A DNA stretch of 64,000 bases from JABDMD01 sp965203475 (GTDB lineage Bacteria; Pseudomonadota; Gammaproteobacteria; UBA4575): the NCBI GenBank assembly GCA_965203475.1, contig OZ241890.1, positions 1,860,001 through 1,924,000 of the forward strand, written 5' to 3'. Positions within the stretch are counted from its first letter, which is position 1, and each line of letters opens with the position of its first letter. Below the pieces are notes generated by a model, which saw nothing but the letters and a program-made list of their open reading frames with translations, was not told the DNA's origin and did no database searches. Of the stretch, positions 32,659 through 42,256 are shown piece by piece. The position numbers and the translations under genes were made by a program.

Positions 32659-33600
32659 ATGTCAGTCTATACAATTATCGAGCAAGCCGAGCTTGAAGAT
32701 TTTCTCAAGAATTATTCTGTTGGGAAATTAATTCATTTTGCTGGAATTAATGCTGGCATTGAAAATACAAACTATTTCGTAACTACAGAAAACGGTGAAT
32801 TTGTACTCACTATTTTTGAAGAAATCGGTTTTGATACCTTACCTTTTTACTTATCTTTAATGGCACATTTGTCAGATCATGGCATGCCTACTGCGCATCC
32901 CATTGCGGATCTATATGACGATTATCTTCGCGTCTTAAAAAATAAACCGGCCGCTATTGTACGCAGACTTGAAGGTAGCAATGAATTAAATCCAAATCCG
33001 GTGCATTGTGAAGCGATCGGACACGCACTCGCACAAATACACAAACTTGGTCAGCATTTTACCGATTCTTTAGCAAACCCTCGTGGCGTGGAATGGTCTG
33101 AAGAAACGGCGAATCAAGTCATGTCCAAACTTACTGCCGAAGATCAAGCCTTATTAAGAAATGAAATTGAATACCGCAAGAACATTCCTAATAAACCGCT
33201 ACCACAAGGGGTAATTCACGCAGACCTATTTCGTGATAACGCAATGTTTAAAGATAATGCACTGACTGGAATTATTGATTTTTACTATGCATGTAACGAT
33301 CACCTGCTGTATGACTTAGCCGTTACGATAAATGATTGGTGTAGCCAGAAAAATGGCGAATTAAACATGGCATTGTACGAATCGTTGATTAATGCATATC
33401 GATCTGTAAGAGCATTTGAAATGTATGAGCAAGAAACGTGGCAGTACATGTTACGTGCAGCCGCTTTGCGGTTTTGGCTGTCACGATTGCGCGACAAGAT
33501 TTTTCCAAAAGATGGAGAAATTACACACGTGAAAGATCCCAATGTTTTTAAAAACATCTTATTGGCAAGAATAAACCATGCGCCTACATTACATATGTAG
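32659..33600 (+). CDS. thrB: Homoserine kinase, APH-fold type
   Basis: This 313-aa enzyme phosphorylates homoserine for threonine synthesis. It is the aminoglycoside-phosphotransferase-fold ThrB of Pseudomonas and alphaproteobacteria, not the GHMP type of E. coli. Features are an early GIENTNYFV loop and the catalytic loop GVIHADLFRDNAMF. GIIDFYYACNDHLLYDLAV then holds the metal-binding Asp. The start has no strong ribosome site but matches the family start. No other threonine genes are near; the TRAP permease gene follows 17 bases later. Confidence 0.93.
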   Translation: MSVYTIIEQAELEDFLKNYSVGKLIHFAGINAGIENTNYFVTTENGEFVLTIFEEIGFDTLPFYLSLMAHLSDHGMPTAHPIADLYDDYLRVLKNKPAAIVRRLEGSNELNPNPVHCEAIGHALAQIHKLGQHFTDSLANPRGVEWSEETANQVMSKLTAEDQALLRNEIEYRKNIPNKPLPQGVIHADLFRDNAMFKDNALTGIIDFYYACNDHLLYDLAVTINDWCSQKNGELNMALYESLINAYRSVRAFEMYEQETWQYMLRAAALRFWLSRLRDKIFPKDGEITHVKDPNVFKNILLARINHAPTLHM

Positions 33601-33617
33601 TCTCTGAAATATATATT

Positions 33618-34124
33618 TTGTATCAATCTTTAGAAAAAATATGTAATCGTATCGATACGTTAAATGAACGTGTGGGCCAATTTACTTCATGGCTAGTACT
33701 AGCTATGGTGTGCGTGACATTTGCGGTGGTTGTAATGCGTTATGGCTTTGATTTTGGTCGCATTGCAATGCAAGAATCCATTACTTATTTGCATGCATTT
33801 GTGTTTATGTTGGCAGGCGCTTATACCTTAAAACATAACGAACATGTTCGGGTAGATATATTTTATCAGAGCATGGATTCGAAAAATAAAGCGAGGGTAG
33901 ATTTTTTTGGAAGTATTTTTTTATTGCTTCCAATTTCAATTTTTATTCTCTGGATTAGTTTTGATTATGTAAGTAGTTCATGGAAATTACTTGAACAATC
34001 ACGTGAGGCTGGAGGATTACCATTTGTTTATATTTTAAAAACAGTAATCCCAGCAATGGCAATACTTTTACTTCTACAAGCGTTATCTATGTGCGGTAGG
34101 GCTTGGTTACGTTTACACAAGTAA
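33618..34124 (+). CDS. TRAP transporter small permease (DctQ type)
   Basis: The 168-aa product has four membrane segments (about 22-42, 52-72, 96-116 and 135-155) and the typical opening LEKICNRIDTLNERVGQFTSWL. It then has RYGFDFGRIAMQESITYLHA and LREVGGLPF-like residues as SREAGGLPFVYILK. DctQ supports the large subunit in TRAP uptake systems. The best start is TTG at 33618, since there is no in-frame ATG before the first membrane span. It is followed by the large subunit gene after 7 bases. Confidence 0.92.
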   Translation: MYQSLEKICNRIDTLNERVGQFTSWLVLAMVCVTFAVVVMRYGFDFGRIAMQESITYLHAFVFMLAGAYTLKHNEHVRVDIFYQSMDSKNKARVDFFGSIFLLLPISIFILWISFDYVSSSWKLLEQSREAGGLPFVYILKTVIPAMAILLLLQALSMCGRAWLRLHK

Positions 34125-34131
34125 AAAAGCT

Positions 34132-35511
34132 ATGGAGGTTGTCGCATTTATACTTTTCTTGGTCGTAATCTTAGTTTTATTGTTTGGCTATCCTGTGGCT
34201 TTTACACTGGGTGGGGTGTCTTTGTTGTTTGCATTTGCGGGAATTGTTACAGGCACATTTGATCAAGCATTATTGCACGCATTTCCTAGCCGCTTGTTCG
34301 GCATTATGACGAATGAAACGCTGATCGCAGTGCCCCTGTTTGTATTTATGGGCGTCATGATGGAACGCTCAAAGATCGCAGATGAATTGTTGGACACCAT
34401 GGCCTCTTTATTCGGCGCTTTACGTGGTGGCCTTGGAATTTCTGTGGTGCTGGTTGGAATGCTACTCGCCGCCAGTACTGGAATTGTCGGTGCCACAGTA
34501 GTCACATTGGGTTTGTTGTCACTTCCCACCATGTTAAAAAAAGGCTACCAAGCTGAAATTTCAACCGGGGTAGTTTGTGCTTCTGGCACTCTAGGACAAA
34601 TCATTCCACCATCCATCATCTTAGTGTTATTAGGTGATGTGCTCTCATCAGCTTATCAACAATCTCAGCTAAGCCAAGGCGTCTATTCTCCTGAAACGGT
34701 ATCGGTGGGTGATTTATTTATTGGTGCAATTATTCCAGGCTTACTGTTAGTGGCGCTATATCTTTTGTATATCATTTTTGTTGCTTATAGCAAACCCGAT
34801 ACCATGCCGGTGGTGCAGCAAACTACCGAGGTTGATTTTGGCAAATTAGTGAATCGAATTTTTCGTGCACTGCTACCTCCAGTATTTTTAATAATTGCCG
34901 TGTTGGGTTCCATCATTGCTGGAGTGGCTACTCCTACAGAAGCAGCATCCGTAGGTGCAATAGGTGCATTGTTATTAGCTTTAATCAATCGCCGGCTTGA
35001 TCTTCACTGCCTGCGTGATGTGATGCGTAGATCAGTACGTGTTACTTGCATGGTGTTTATGATTTTTATAGGCGCTTCAATTTTCTCACTCGTGTTTAGA
35101 GGTTATGGTGGTGATGATGCTGTACACGAATTTTTAACACAACTTCCTGGTGGTGTATTTGCAGCCGTATTTATTGTAATGCTACTAATGTTTTTGCTTG
35201 GATTTATTTTAGATTTTATTGAAATTACTTTTGTAGTCGTACCAATAGTTGGACCAGTGCTGTTAAGTTTAGGAGTAGATCCAGTCTGGCTAGGAATAAT
35301 GATTGCAATAAACTTACAAACTTCTTTTTTAACACCGCCATTTGGTTTTGCTTTATTTTATTTGCGAGGTGTCGCCCCACAACAAATTCAAACCAAACAA
35401 ATTTATCGCGGAGTTGCACCTTTTATTGTGATTCAGGTGTTCGCATTGGCTCTAATTGCTTATTTTCCAGAACTGGCAACCTGGCTGCCGGCAGAAGTGT
35501 ATACAAAATAA
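34132..35511 (+). CDS. TRAP transporter large permease (DctM type)
   Basis: The 459-aa product has about 12 membrane segments and DctM signatures: LFGYPVAFTLGGVSL, LIAVPLFVFMGVMMERS, GIVGATVVTLGLLSLP, ASGTLGQIIPPSIILVLLG and VATPTEAASVGAIGALLLA. It forms the Na+-coupled translocation unit with DctQ. A somewhat long mid-loop (about 180-245) suits the subfamily that works with TakP-like receptors. The DctP gene lies nearby at 35867-36973 on the opposite strand. A strong terminator follows directly. Confidence 0.94.
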   Translation: MEVVAFILFLVVILVLLFGYPVAFTLGGVSLLFAFAGIVTGTFDQALLHAFPSRLFGIMTNETLIAVPLFVFMGVMMERSKIADELLDTMASLFGALRGGLGISVVLVGMLLAASTGIVGATVVTLGLLSLPTMLKKGYQAEISTGVVCASGTLGQIIPPSIILVLLGDVLSSAYQQSQLSQGVYSPETVSVGDLFIGAIIPGLLLVALYLLYIIFVAYSKPDTMPVVQQTTEVDFGKLVNRIFRALLPPVFLIIAVLGSIIAGVATPTEAASVGAIGALLLALINRRLDLHCLRDVMRRSVRVTCMVFMIFIGASIFSLVFRGYGGDDAVHEFLTQLPGGVFAAVFIVMLLMFLLGFILDFIEITFVVVPIVGPVLLSLGVDPVWLGIMIAINLQTSFLTPPFGFALFYLRGVAPQQIQTKQIYRGVAPFIVIQVFALALIAYFPELATWLPAEVYTK

Positions 35512-35538
35512 AAAGGCGTTACAGAGAACGCCTTTTTT
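35511..35538. terminator. Bidirectional Rho-independent terminator
   Basis: AAAAGGCGTT at 35511-35520 pairs with AACGCCTTTT at 35527-35536 around six bases, with A- and T-tracts on both sides. It separates the plus-strand TRAP permease genes from the minus-strand genes that follow. Confidence 0.9.
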
Positions 35539-35562
35539 CTTAAACAATATTGTTTTTAAAAA

Positions 35563-35802
35563 TTATTCGTACGGCGAGAAGGTTGGTACCAACTGAAAGT
35601 ACGCTACTATGGTCATTACTGCATACGCAATACCAAACAGAAACATGATGCTTCGATTGAGTGTCGTGGCCCCTTTACCAGCTTCACGCATCGGAATTGA
35701 AGTAATCCACAGCGCGATGATTAAATTAACAAGAAAGAATAATTGTGTTGTGTATTCTTTGGCATCCCACATGGTCCGCCATTTGACGTAAAATTCTTCC
35801 AC
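35563..35802 (-). CDS. Two-span small membrane protein of the TRAP locus
   Basis: The 79-aa product has membrane segments at about 19-37 and 52-72, a hydrophilic N-terminus (EEFYVKWRTMWDAKEYTTQ) and a short loop (MREAGKGATTLNRS). It lies 64 bases downstream of the TRAP solute receptor gene on the same strand and is probably co-transcribed with it. Its hydrophobic loop-helix layout vaguely recalls a TRAP small subunit fragment, but it is far too short. No family is recognised. Confidence 0.65.
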   Translation of the reverse strand: MEEFYVKWRTMWDAKEYTTQLFFLVNLIIALWITSIPMREAGKGATTLNRSIMFLFGIAYAVMTIVAYFQLVPTFSPYE

Positions 35803-35866
35803 TATTCTGCCTCCATTTCTGGACTTTTTTTATGGTTATTCTTAACTTTAATATGCCAGTTGTATG

Positions 35867-36973
35867 CTATCCAGCACGTAAGTTCAAGTAGGCTCGCTCA
35901 GAAATATCCAGCCAGGCCCTAGATTTCTTGAAAAATTCACGGTAAGAATCAAATATTCTGCGTGCCAATGGGTCACTATAGCCAAGTTCAGCCGTGGCTT
36001 CTTCTGAAAGTTTAGCTAATTTTTGTATCACTTCATTCGGTAATTCACGTACATCTACGTTGTGCTCATTCACCAAGGTTTCGAGTGCATCGTTATTGCG
36101 AGCGACGTATTCCAACAACATATCTTGATTAGCCACACGACAGGCATTCATCACAATACTCTGCAAATCTTCCGGTAACTCATCAAATGCTGTTTTGTTG
36201 ATAAAGCATTCTAAAGTCGTACCTGGTTCATGCCAGCCTGGATAATAGTAATACTTGGCTATTTTATGAAAACCAAACGCCAAATCATTGTAGGGCCCCA
36301 CCCACTCCGTGGCATCGATCGCACCCGATTGTAATGACGTAAATAACTCGCCCCCGGGTAAATTCACCGGTGTACCTCCTGCGCGTTTTAAAACTTCTCC
36401 CGCTAACCCGGGAATGCGCATTTTTAAACCTTTTAAATCATCCAGCGTATTTATTTCTTTATTAAACCAACCCGCCATTTGTACTCCAGTATTTCCCGAA
36501 GCCGCAGGTACTAAACCAAATTGACTATACGCATCTTTCCATAACCCCATGCCTCCACCATGGTACAACCAACTATTCATTTCTAAAGCCGTCATACCAA
36601 AGGGTGTGGTGGAAAAAAACTGTAATGCAGGATATTTGCCTTTCCAGTAATAAGCTGAGCCATGACCCATCTGTGCAGAACCATTAGCGACTGCATCAAA
36701 AATTTCAAAAGCAGGAACCAACTCACCTGCACCATATACTTTTACATGAATACGTCCATTGGACATGGTGTTAATTTGCTCTGCTAAAAATTCAGCACCG
36801 GTACCCAAGCCTGGAAAATTTTTAGGCCAGGTCGTAACCATTTTCCATTCCCAGGTTTGTGAATTACCACTAGTGACTTCAGAGGTTTCAGAATTAGTTT
36901 CTTTTTGACATGCCGCCAATCCACCTAAAGCTGCACTTGCACCGGCATACTGTAAAAATTTTCTTCGTTTCAT
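35867..36973 (-). CDS. TRAP solute-binding receptor, TakP-like, Tat-exported
   Basis: The 368-aa product has a twin-arginine signal (KRRKFLQYAGASAALGG) that ends in a lipobox-like LAAC, so it may be a Tat-exported lipoprotein. The mature part is a DctP receptor: WEWKMVTTWPKNFPGLGTGA, then AQMGHGSAYYWKGKYPALQ, GLKMRIPGLAGEVLKR and IDATEWVGPYNDLAFGF. These match the TakP-type group that binds 2-oxo acids or related carboxylates in some relatives. It is on the strand opposite to the permease genes, an unusual split of one system. Confidence 0.92.
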   Translation of the reverse strand: MKRRKFLQYAGASAALGGLAACQKETNSETSEVTSGNSQTWEWKMVTTWPKNFPGLGTGAEFLAEQINTMSNGRIHVKVYGAGELVPAFEIFDAVANGSAQMGHGSAYYWKGKYPALQFFSTTPFGMTALEMNSWLYHGGGMGLWKDAYSQFGLVPAASGNTGVQMAGWFNKEINTLDDLKGLKMRIPGLAGEVLKRAGGTPVNLPGGELFTSLQSGAIDATEWVGPYNDLAFGFHKIAKYYYYPGWHEPGTTLECFINKTAFDELPEDLQSIVMNACRVANQDMLLEYVARNNDALETLVNEHNVDVRELPNEVIQKLAKLSEEATAELGYSDPLARRIFDSYREFFKKSRAWLDISERAYLNLRAG

Positions 36974-36998
36974 AATTGAGATTCTTGTAATTACTTTT

Positions 36999-39167
36999 TT
37001 ATGCGATCACTTGTAAGTTTGCATAGGCGATTACTAACCATTTACTCCCTGCTTGCTCAAAGTGCACTTGCACGCGCGCACTGCTACCTTTGCCCTCACA
37101 ATCTAATACTATACCCTCTCCAAATTTTGCATGGGATACTCGACTGCCAATTTTTATCCCAATCTCTTCTTCGAAAGTGCTGGTCTCTTTTAAAGAACGC
37201 TTCGGTTGTGTAACCATGGCACGCGGTCGTACTTCAGCAATCAATTCCGCAGGTATTTCACTGATAAACCTTGATGGAGGATTATAACTATCTGACCCAT
37301 ATTGCCGGCGGGATTCTGCATAGGTAATGACGAGTTGTTGACGCGCACGTGTGATACCTACATAACAAAGTCGACGCTCTTCTTCTAAACGTCCCGGCTC
37401 CTCCATCGACATGCTGGAAGGAAATAGTCCTTCCTCTAACCCCACAATAAACACTAGAGGAAACTCTAACCCTTTGGCTGCATGCAGTGTCATCAATTGC
37501 ACGCAGTCATCCCATTGAGCGCCTTGGCCTTCTCCAGCTTCCAATGCCGCATGGGTTAAAAAAGCATCTAGAGGCTGCATTTCTGCATACAGTTCGTTAT
37601 CTAGTTGAAAACCCCGTGCCGCAACCACTAATTCTTCTAAGTTCTCAACCCGTGACTTGGCTTTTTCGCTGTTATCACGTCCATGATAGTTCACAAGCCC
37701 AGAAGCGTGTATAACATGATCGACCTGTTCGGCTAAACCTAAGGTATCAATGTCCTGGGTTAATTTTTGCATCAACTGTAAAAACGTTTGTACAGCATTG
37801 CCGGCTCTTGCCGTTAACATATTCGCCTGCAAAATTTTCTCTGATGCTTGCCATAAAGTAATGGAATGTTGTTTGGCAAAATCACGAATCAAAGCAACAG
37901 TTCTTTGCCCAATACCTCGAGTTGGAACATTGATAATGCGCTCAAACGATGGATCATCATCTAAATTTTTAGCTAAGCGCAAATAGGCCAGCGCATCTTT
38001 TATTTCTGCGCGTTCGAAGAATCGTAAACCTCCGTACACGCGATATGGAATACTTTGTGCAATAAATACTTCTTCAAACACGCGTGACTGTGCATTGGAA
38101 CGATACAAAACGGCAACTTCTTCACGCTTACCATTACAAGTTTCTATCCAATGTTTTATTTTATCTGCAACAAAACGCGCTTCATCTTGCTCATTAAAGG
38201 ATGCATATAAATAAATAGGTTCGCCATCATCGCCATCGGTCCATAACTTTTTACCCATGCGGCCTTGGTTGTTTCCAATTAAAGAATTGGCGGCTGATAA
38301 AATGGTATTGGTCGATCGATAATTTTGTTCAAGCCTAAATATTTCTACACTTTTAAAATCTTTTTCAAAGCTATAAATATTTTCAATACGCGCACCTCGC
38401 CAACCATAAATCGATTGATCATCATCCCCTACCGCAAAGATTGGGTTATTTTGTCCAGCCAAAATTTTTAACCATTGATATTGAATGCTATTAGTGTCTT
38501 GAAATTCATCCACCAAAATATGTCTAAATTTGGTTTGATAATGAGTCAGTAGTTCTGAGTTTTGTTGTAGTAATTCTAGAGAACGTAATAACAACTCAGC
38601 AAAATCAACTAGTCCGGTTTGCTCGCATGTTTCTTGGTAGGCTGTATAAATTCGTATTAGTTGTCGCTCGGTGATGTCACCATGGTCTTGTAAATCTTTT
38701 GGCCGTATACCTTCTTCTTTTTTAGCATTGATATACCAACGTGCATGTTTTGGTGGCCATTTAGTATCATCTAAACCTAAACCTTGAATAATACGTTTCA
38801 CTAAGCGTAATTGATCATCGCTATCAAGAATTTGAAAATTTTGCTTAAGCTTGGCTTCTTGCCAGTGACTGCGTAGTAGACGATGCGAAATACCATGAAA
38901 AGTACCAATCCACATGCCACCCAATTGAGAATTCAACAAACTCTCCACCCGTGCCCGCATTTCAGAAGCAGCCTTATTAGTAAAGGTGACCGCTAAAATA
39001 CTAAACGGCGAAATCCCCTCCACATCACAGAGCCATGCCATGCGGTGCACCAATACCCTTGTTTTACCGCTGCCAGCACCAGCAATGACCAATGCCGGAT
39101 ACATGTCTGAAGTGACCGCTTCACGCTGAGCATCGTTTAGGGGATCAAGTATTGACGTTACGTCCAT
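36999..39167 (-). CDS. uvrD: DNA helicase II (UvrD)
   Basis: UvrD is a 3'-5' helicase of nucleotide-excision and mismatch repair. The start chosen is the ATG at 39167 (MDVTSILDPLNDAQREAV), giving 722 aa, close to the E. coli 720. A longer frame to 39206 adds 13 residues that overlap ubiB. Helicase motifs are AGAGSGKTRVL (I), FTNKAASEMR (Ia), LVDEFQDTNSIQYQW (II), VGDDDQSIYGWRGA (III), RLEQNYRS (IV) and YVGITRARQQL (VI). The C-terminal Tudor-like SHAKFGEGIVLDCEG is of UvrD type. It follows ubiB by 10 bases. Confidence 0.96.
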   Translation of the reverse strand: MDVTSILDPLNDAQREAVTSDMYPALVIAGAGSGKTRVLVHRMAWLCDVEGISPFSILAVTFTNKAASEMRARVESLLNSQLGGMWIGTFHGISHRLLRSHWQEAKLKQNFQILDSDDQLRLVKRIIQGLGLDDTKWPPKHARWYINAKKEEGIRPKDLQDHGDITERQLIRIYTAYQETCEQTGLVDFAELLLRSLELLQQNSELLTHYQTKFRHILVDEFQDTNSIQYQWLKILAGQNNPIFAVGDDDQSIYGWRGARIENIYSFEKDFKSVEIFRLEQNYRSTNTILSAANSLIGNNQGRMGKKLWTDGDDGEPIYLYASFNEQDEARFVADKIKHWIETCNGKREEVAVLYRSNAQSRVFEEVFIAQSIPYRVYGGLRFFERAEIKDALAYLRLAKNLDDDPSFERIINVPTRGIGQRTVALIRDFAKQHSITLWQASEKILQANMLTARAGNAVQTFLQLMQKLTQDIDTLGLAEQVDHVIHASGLVNYHGRDNSEKAKSRVENLEELVVAARGFQLDNELYAEMQPLDAFLTHAALEAGEGQGAQWDDCVQLMTLHAAKGLEFPLVFIVGLEEGLFPSSMSMEEPGRLEEERRLCYVGITRARQQLVITYAESRRQYGSDSYNPPSRFISEIPAELIAEVRPRAMVTQPKRSLKETSTFEEEIGIKIGSRVSHAKFGEGIVLDCEGKGSSARVQVHFEQAGSKWLVIAYANLQVIA

Positions 39168-39177
39168 CTTGGTTAAG

Positions 39178-40740
39178 CTAGAAATACCACATCGATAACA
39201 GTACACCAGCCAATGATATCAACACGACAGCAATTAAGTTTCGGTTGGATTGTTTAATTTCTTTACGAATAGCTTCCAGTTCTTGACTGTGCATTTCTAA
39301 CCGGGTGTTGCCTTGCTCAATGGTTTTAAGCGTTGAATACACTAGATCCGGAATTTCTGGTAAGCGTTCAGCTACTCTTGGTAATTGTTTTTGAAGGCCT
39401 GTTACCAATGCACGAACACCAACCTGTTCGCTCATCCAGCGATCTAAAAAGGGTTTGGCGGTTTTCCACAAATCTAAATCAGGATCTAGTTGCCGACCTA
39501 GGCCTTCAATATTTAAAAGTGTTTTTTGTAATAACACCAATTGCGGTTGTACTTCCATATTAAAGCGTCTTGCCGTTTGGAACAGTCGTAGTAATAAATT
39601 ACCAAAGGAAATTTGGCTTAATGGACGTTGGAAAATCGGTTCACATACGGTTCGAATAGCCGATTCAAATTGATCCACGCGTGTATCAGATGGAACCCAA
39701 CCAGATTCCAAATGAAGTTCTGCTACGCGATGGTAATCACGATTTAAAAATGCAAGTAAGTTTTCAGCTAAGTAACGTTGATCAGAAGGTGACAAAGTAC
39801 CCATAATGCCAAAATCAACGCCTACATATTTTGGATCTTCTGGATTTTCATACGAAACAAAAATATTTCCAGGATGCATATCGGCATGAAAAAAATTGTG
39901 GCTGAACACTTGCGTAAAAAAGATATGACTGCCGCGATCCGATAATTTTTTAAGATTAACACCATGTTTTCGCAATGCGTCAATATCATTTACCGGAATT
40001 CCATGAATACGCTCCTGCACCATGACATTGCGCGTACACAATTCAAAATATACTTCAGGTACATACAAATCACTTGAGTTTTCAAAATTTCGACGCAATT
40101 GGCTGGCATTGGAAGCTTCACGCATTAAATCCAATTCATCTATAATGATTTGTTCATATTCTTGGACCACTTCTTTGGGGCGCAAGCGTCGTCCATCCTC
40201 CCAATAGCGATGTGCAATGGCAGCCAAGGCATGCATCAGTTCTAAATCTTTTCGCACCTGTTTTTCCACACCAGGCCGTAACACTTTTACTACAACTTCC
40301 GTTCCATCATGCAGCTTGGCAGTATGCACCTGAGCAATGGAAGCTGAAGCTAGAGGTTCTACACTAAATTCAGCAAAGGCTTGAGATACAGGCTGTTTTA
40401 AGGATTTTTCAATCAGTTGCTGTGCAATTTCACCAGAGAACGGGGGAACCTGGTCTTGCAGTTTCGTGAGCTCATCAGCGATATCTTCTGAGAGCAAATC
40501 ACGCCTTGTGGATAACGCCTGACCAAACTTAACAAAAATTGGACCTAAGTCTTCAAGTGCACCTCGAATTCTTGCGCCATCAGAGATTTCAAGTTTTCGA
40601 AACCAATGCCAGGGTAGTAAGAACAATAAAAAACGGATGGGCCTGAAGAAAGGTACTTCAAGTAGCACTTCTTCTAAGCCATGGCGAAACAACACCACAT
40701 TAATGTGAAAAATTCTAAAGATGAGCCGAAGATAGCGCAT
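39178..40740 (-). CDS. ubiB: Ubiquinone biosynthesis kinase-like protein UbiB
   Basis: The 520-aa protein is of the UbiB/ADCK atypical kinase family. The KxGQ-type motif is LGPIFVKFGQALSTR. Ala-rich nucleotide loop residues are in EPLASASIAQVHTA, and the catalytic HADMHPGNIF and VDFGIMGTL follow. A C-terminal pair of hydrophobic segments (about 497-518) anchors it in the membrane. It is needed for ubiquinone synthesis, possibly by extracting lipid intermediates. Its start abuts the ubiJ stop, so ubiE-ubiJ-ubiB are one operon. Confidence 0.97.
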   Translation of the reverse strand: MRYLRLIFRIFHINVVLFRHGLEEVLLEVPFFRPIRFLLFLLPWHWFRKLEISDGARIRGALEDLGPIFVKFGQALSTRRDLLSEDIADELTKLQDQVPPFSGEIAQQLIEKSLKQPVSQAFAEFSVEPLASASIAQVHTAKLHDGTEVVVKVLRPGVEKQVRKDLELMHALAAIAHRYWEDGRRLRPKEVVQEYEQIIIDELDLMREASNASQLRRNFENSSDLYVPEVYFELCTRNVMVQERIHGIPVNDIDALRKHGVNLKKLSDRGSHIFFTQVFSHNFFHADMHPGNIFVSYENPEDPKYVGVDFGIMGTLSPSDQRYLAENLLAFLNRDYHRVAELHLESGWVPSDTRVDQFESAIRTVCEPIFQRPLSQISFGNLLLRLFQTARRFNMEVQPQLVLLQKTLLNIEGLGRQLDPDLDLWKTAKPFLDRWMSEQVGVRALVTGLQKQLPRVAERLPEIPDLVYSTLKTIEQGNTRLEMHSQELEAIRKEIKQSNRNLIAVVLISLAGVLLSMWYF

Positions 40741-41351
40741 TAGTTATTCTGCGCCTGTACCACACGTTCAATTCGTGCCTCTAATCGTTCTACATCGGCA
40801 CCCAAGTTATCAACATCATTAACGAATTTATTAATTTCAACTCGTGTAGGCACAATGCGAGATTCTTCCTGTAAATATTCGCTAACATCTAAACGAAAAT
40901 TCTCTGTAGAACGTTTTCGATACTTATGAAACCGTTTTGCAAAAATACCTAATTGATAAGCGATAGGATCACCTACATATTTCGAAGCTATTTCTTCCCA
41001 ATCAATTTCAACTTCTTTAACAATATTCTGCAGCTCATTGGCAAATTCGGTATCGCCCTCAATTTTTATCGAATCTGTTTGTAGTAGTGATTGAAAATTA
41101 GCACCTAAGCCTAATCGAAGTAAACTTACGATGTTGCTTTGGATGGTAGTAGTAATATTTTCTGCTTCAATTTGCTCCGTAACTTCTTCCACAACTAATG
41201 TTGAATCTTTAGGCGTTATTAAAAAATCTTGTTTTATATCGGTAAGTTTTAATAATAATGTTTGATCGTTAAATTGGTTTAGCTGAGTTGCAATTTCTGG
41301 ATCTGCCGCAAAATATTTATTTATGGCTTTGTTAATTACATCTAACAACAT
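40740..41351 (-). CDS. ubiJ: Ubiquinone biosynthesis accessory factor UbiJ
   Basis: The 203-aa product has an SCP2-like lipid-binding domain (about 15-120) with a TDSIKIEGDTEFANELQNIV stretch. A C-terminal region is predicted helical (ADVERLEARIERVVQAQNN), as in UbiJ. UbiJ binds polyprenyl intermediates and scaffolds the soluble Ubi complex with UbiK. It lies 8 bases after ubiE and overlaps ubiB by one base, which confirms the identification despite low sequence conservation of the family. Confidence 0.93.
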   Translation of the reverse strand: MLLDVINKAINKYFAADPEIATQLNQFNDQTLLLKLTDIKQDFLITPKDSTLVVEEVTEQIEAENITTTIQSNIVSLLRLGLGANFQSLLQTDSIKIEGDTEFANELQNIVKEVEIDWEEIASKYVGDPIAYQLGIFAKRFHKYRKRSTENFRLDVSEYLQEESRIVPTRVEINKFVNDVDNLGADVERLEARIERVVQAQNN

Positions 41352-41359
41352 GATGAATA

Positions 41360-42109
41360 CTATGCTGAAAGTTTATGGGCACGGTGAATGCAAACTATTC
41401 CACCACTCATGTTTAAATAATCGCATTGCTCAAAACCTACATCTTCTAACATGTTTTGCAATGTTTGTTGATCAGGGTGTTTGCGAATGGATTCGGCTAG
41501 ATACTGATAACTAGAAGCATCTTTTGCAATGAGCTCACCCATTTTTGGTAATACATTAAATGAGTAGGTATCGTATATTTTATGTAACCAAGCCTGTGGT
41601 TTTGAAAATTCTAAAATGAGTATCTGTCCACCCGGTTTAACCGTTTTATAAATACAACGTAATGCGTTTTCTTTATTGGTAAAATTTCGAAGACCAAATG
41701 CAAGTGTGACTCGATCAAAACAATTTTCAGGGAATGGCAAATCCTCCGCCATCGCCTGTACAAATTTAACTTGTTTAAATAAACCTCGATCAATGAGACG
41801 TGCTCGCCCTTCTTCTAACATGGCCCCATTAGAATCGCACATGGTAATTAAACCTTGTTCATTCAATTTAGGCGCCAAAAGTGCTGTGATATCACCGGTG
41901 CCGGCAGCTAAGTCTAAAATTTGAAAATGTGGTCGAATATTTGCAATGTGCACAAAATAACGTTTCCAAATGCGATGCATACCGAATGACATGACATCGT
42001 TCATCAAATCATAGTTTTGAGCAACCGAGTCAAACACCGCCCCGACTTTTTCAGTTTTTTCATTCGGGCTGACATCTTCATAGCCAAAATGTGTGGTTTT
42101 TTCAGGCAT
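41360..42109 (-). CDS. ubiE: Ubiquinone/menaquinone C-methyltransferase UbiE
   Basis: UbiE performs the C-methylation of the benzoquinone (and naphthoquinone) ring with SAM. The 249-aa product starts PEKTTHFGYEDV and contains KVGAVFDSVAQNYDLMNDVMS and WKRYFV. SAM-binding DLAAGTGDIT is present, along with VTLAFGLRNFTNKENALR and LEFSKP. C-terminal GGIVCIHRA completes the family pattern. It is the first gene of ubiE-ubiJ-ubiB. Only 147 bases separate its start from the divergent accessory pocket at 42257. Confidence 0.97.
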   Translation of the reverse strand: MPEKTTHFGYEDVSPNEKTEKVGAVFDSVAQNYDLMNDVMSFGMHRIWKRYFVHIANIRPHFQILDLAAGTGDITALLAPKLNEQGLITMCDSNGAMLEEGRARLIDRGLFKQVKFVQAMAEDLPFPENCFDRVTLAFGLRNFTNKENALRCIYKTVKPGGQILILEFSKPQAWLHKIYDTYSFNVLPKMGELIAKDASSYQYLAESIRKHPDQQTLQNMLEDVGFEQCDYLNMSGGIVCIHRAHKLSA

Positions 42110-42256
42110 TTACGATCGATGGAATTATTCTTCTAATGCCTACAGTTTAAACAAAATATCAGGGCATGGGCATTAGAATTTATGCTGCTAGGATTAGTTG
42201 ATATTTGCTAGAGTTAATTGCATTGAAACCGGTTGTGGGCATTGGACATTATCAAT

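Noticed and set aside
39168..39206. Upstream start of uvrD
   Set aside because: The extra 13 residues overlap ubiB and are not part of the UvrD family; ATG at 39167 gives the normal length.
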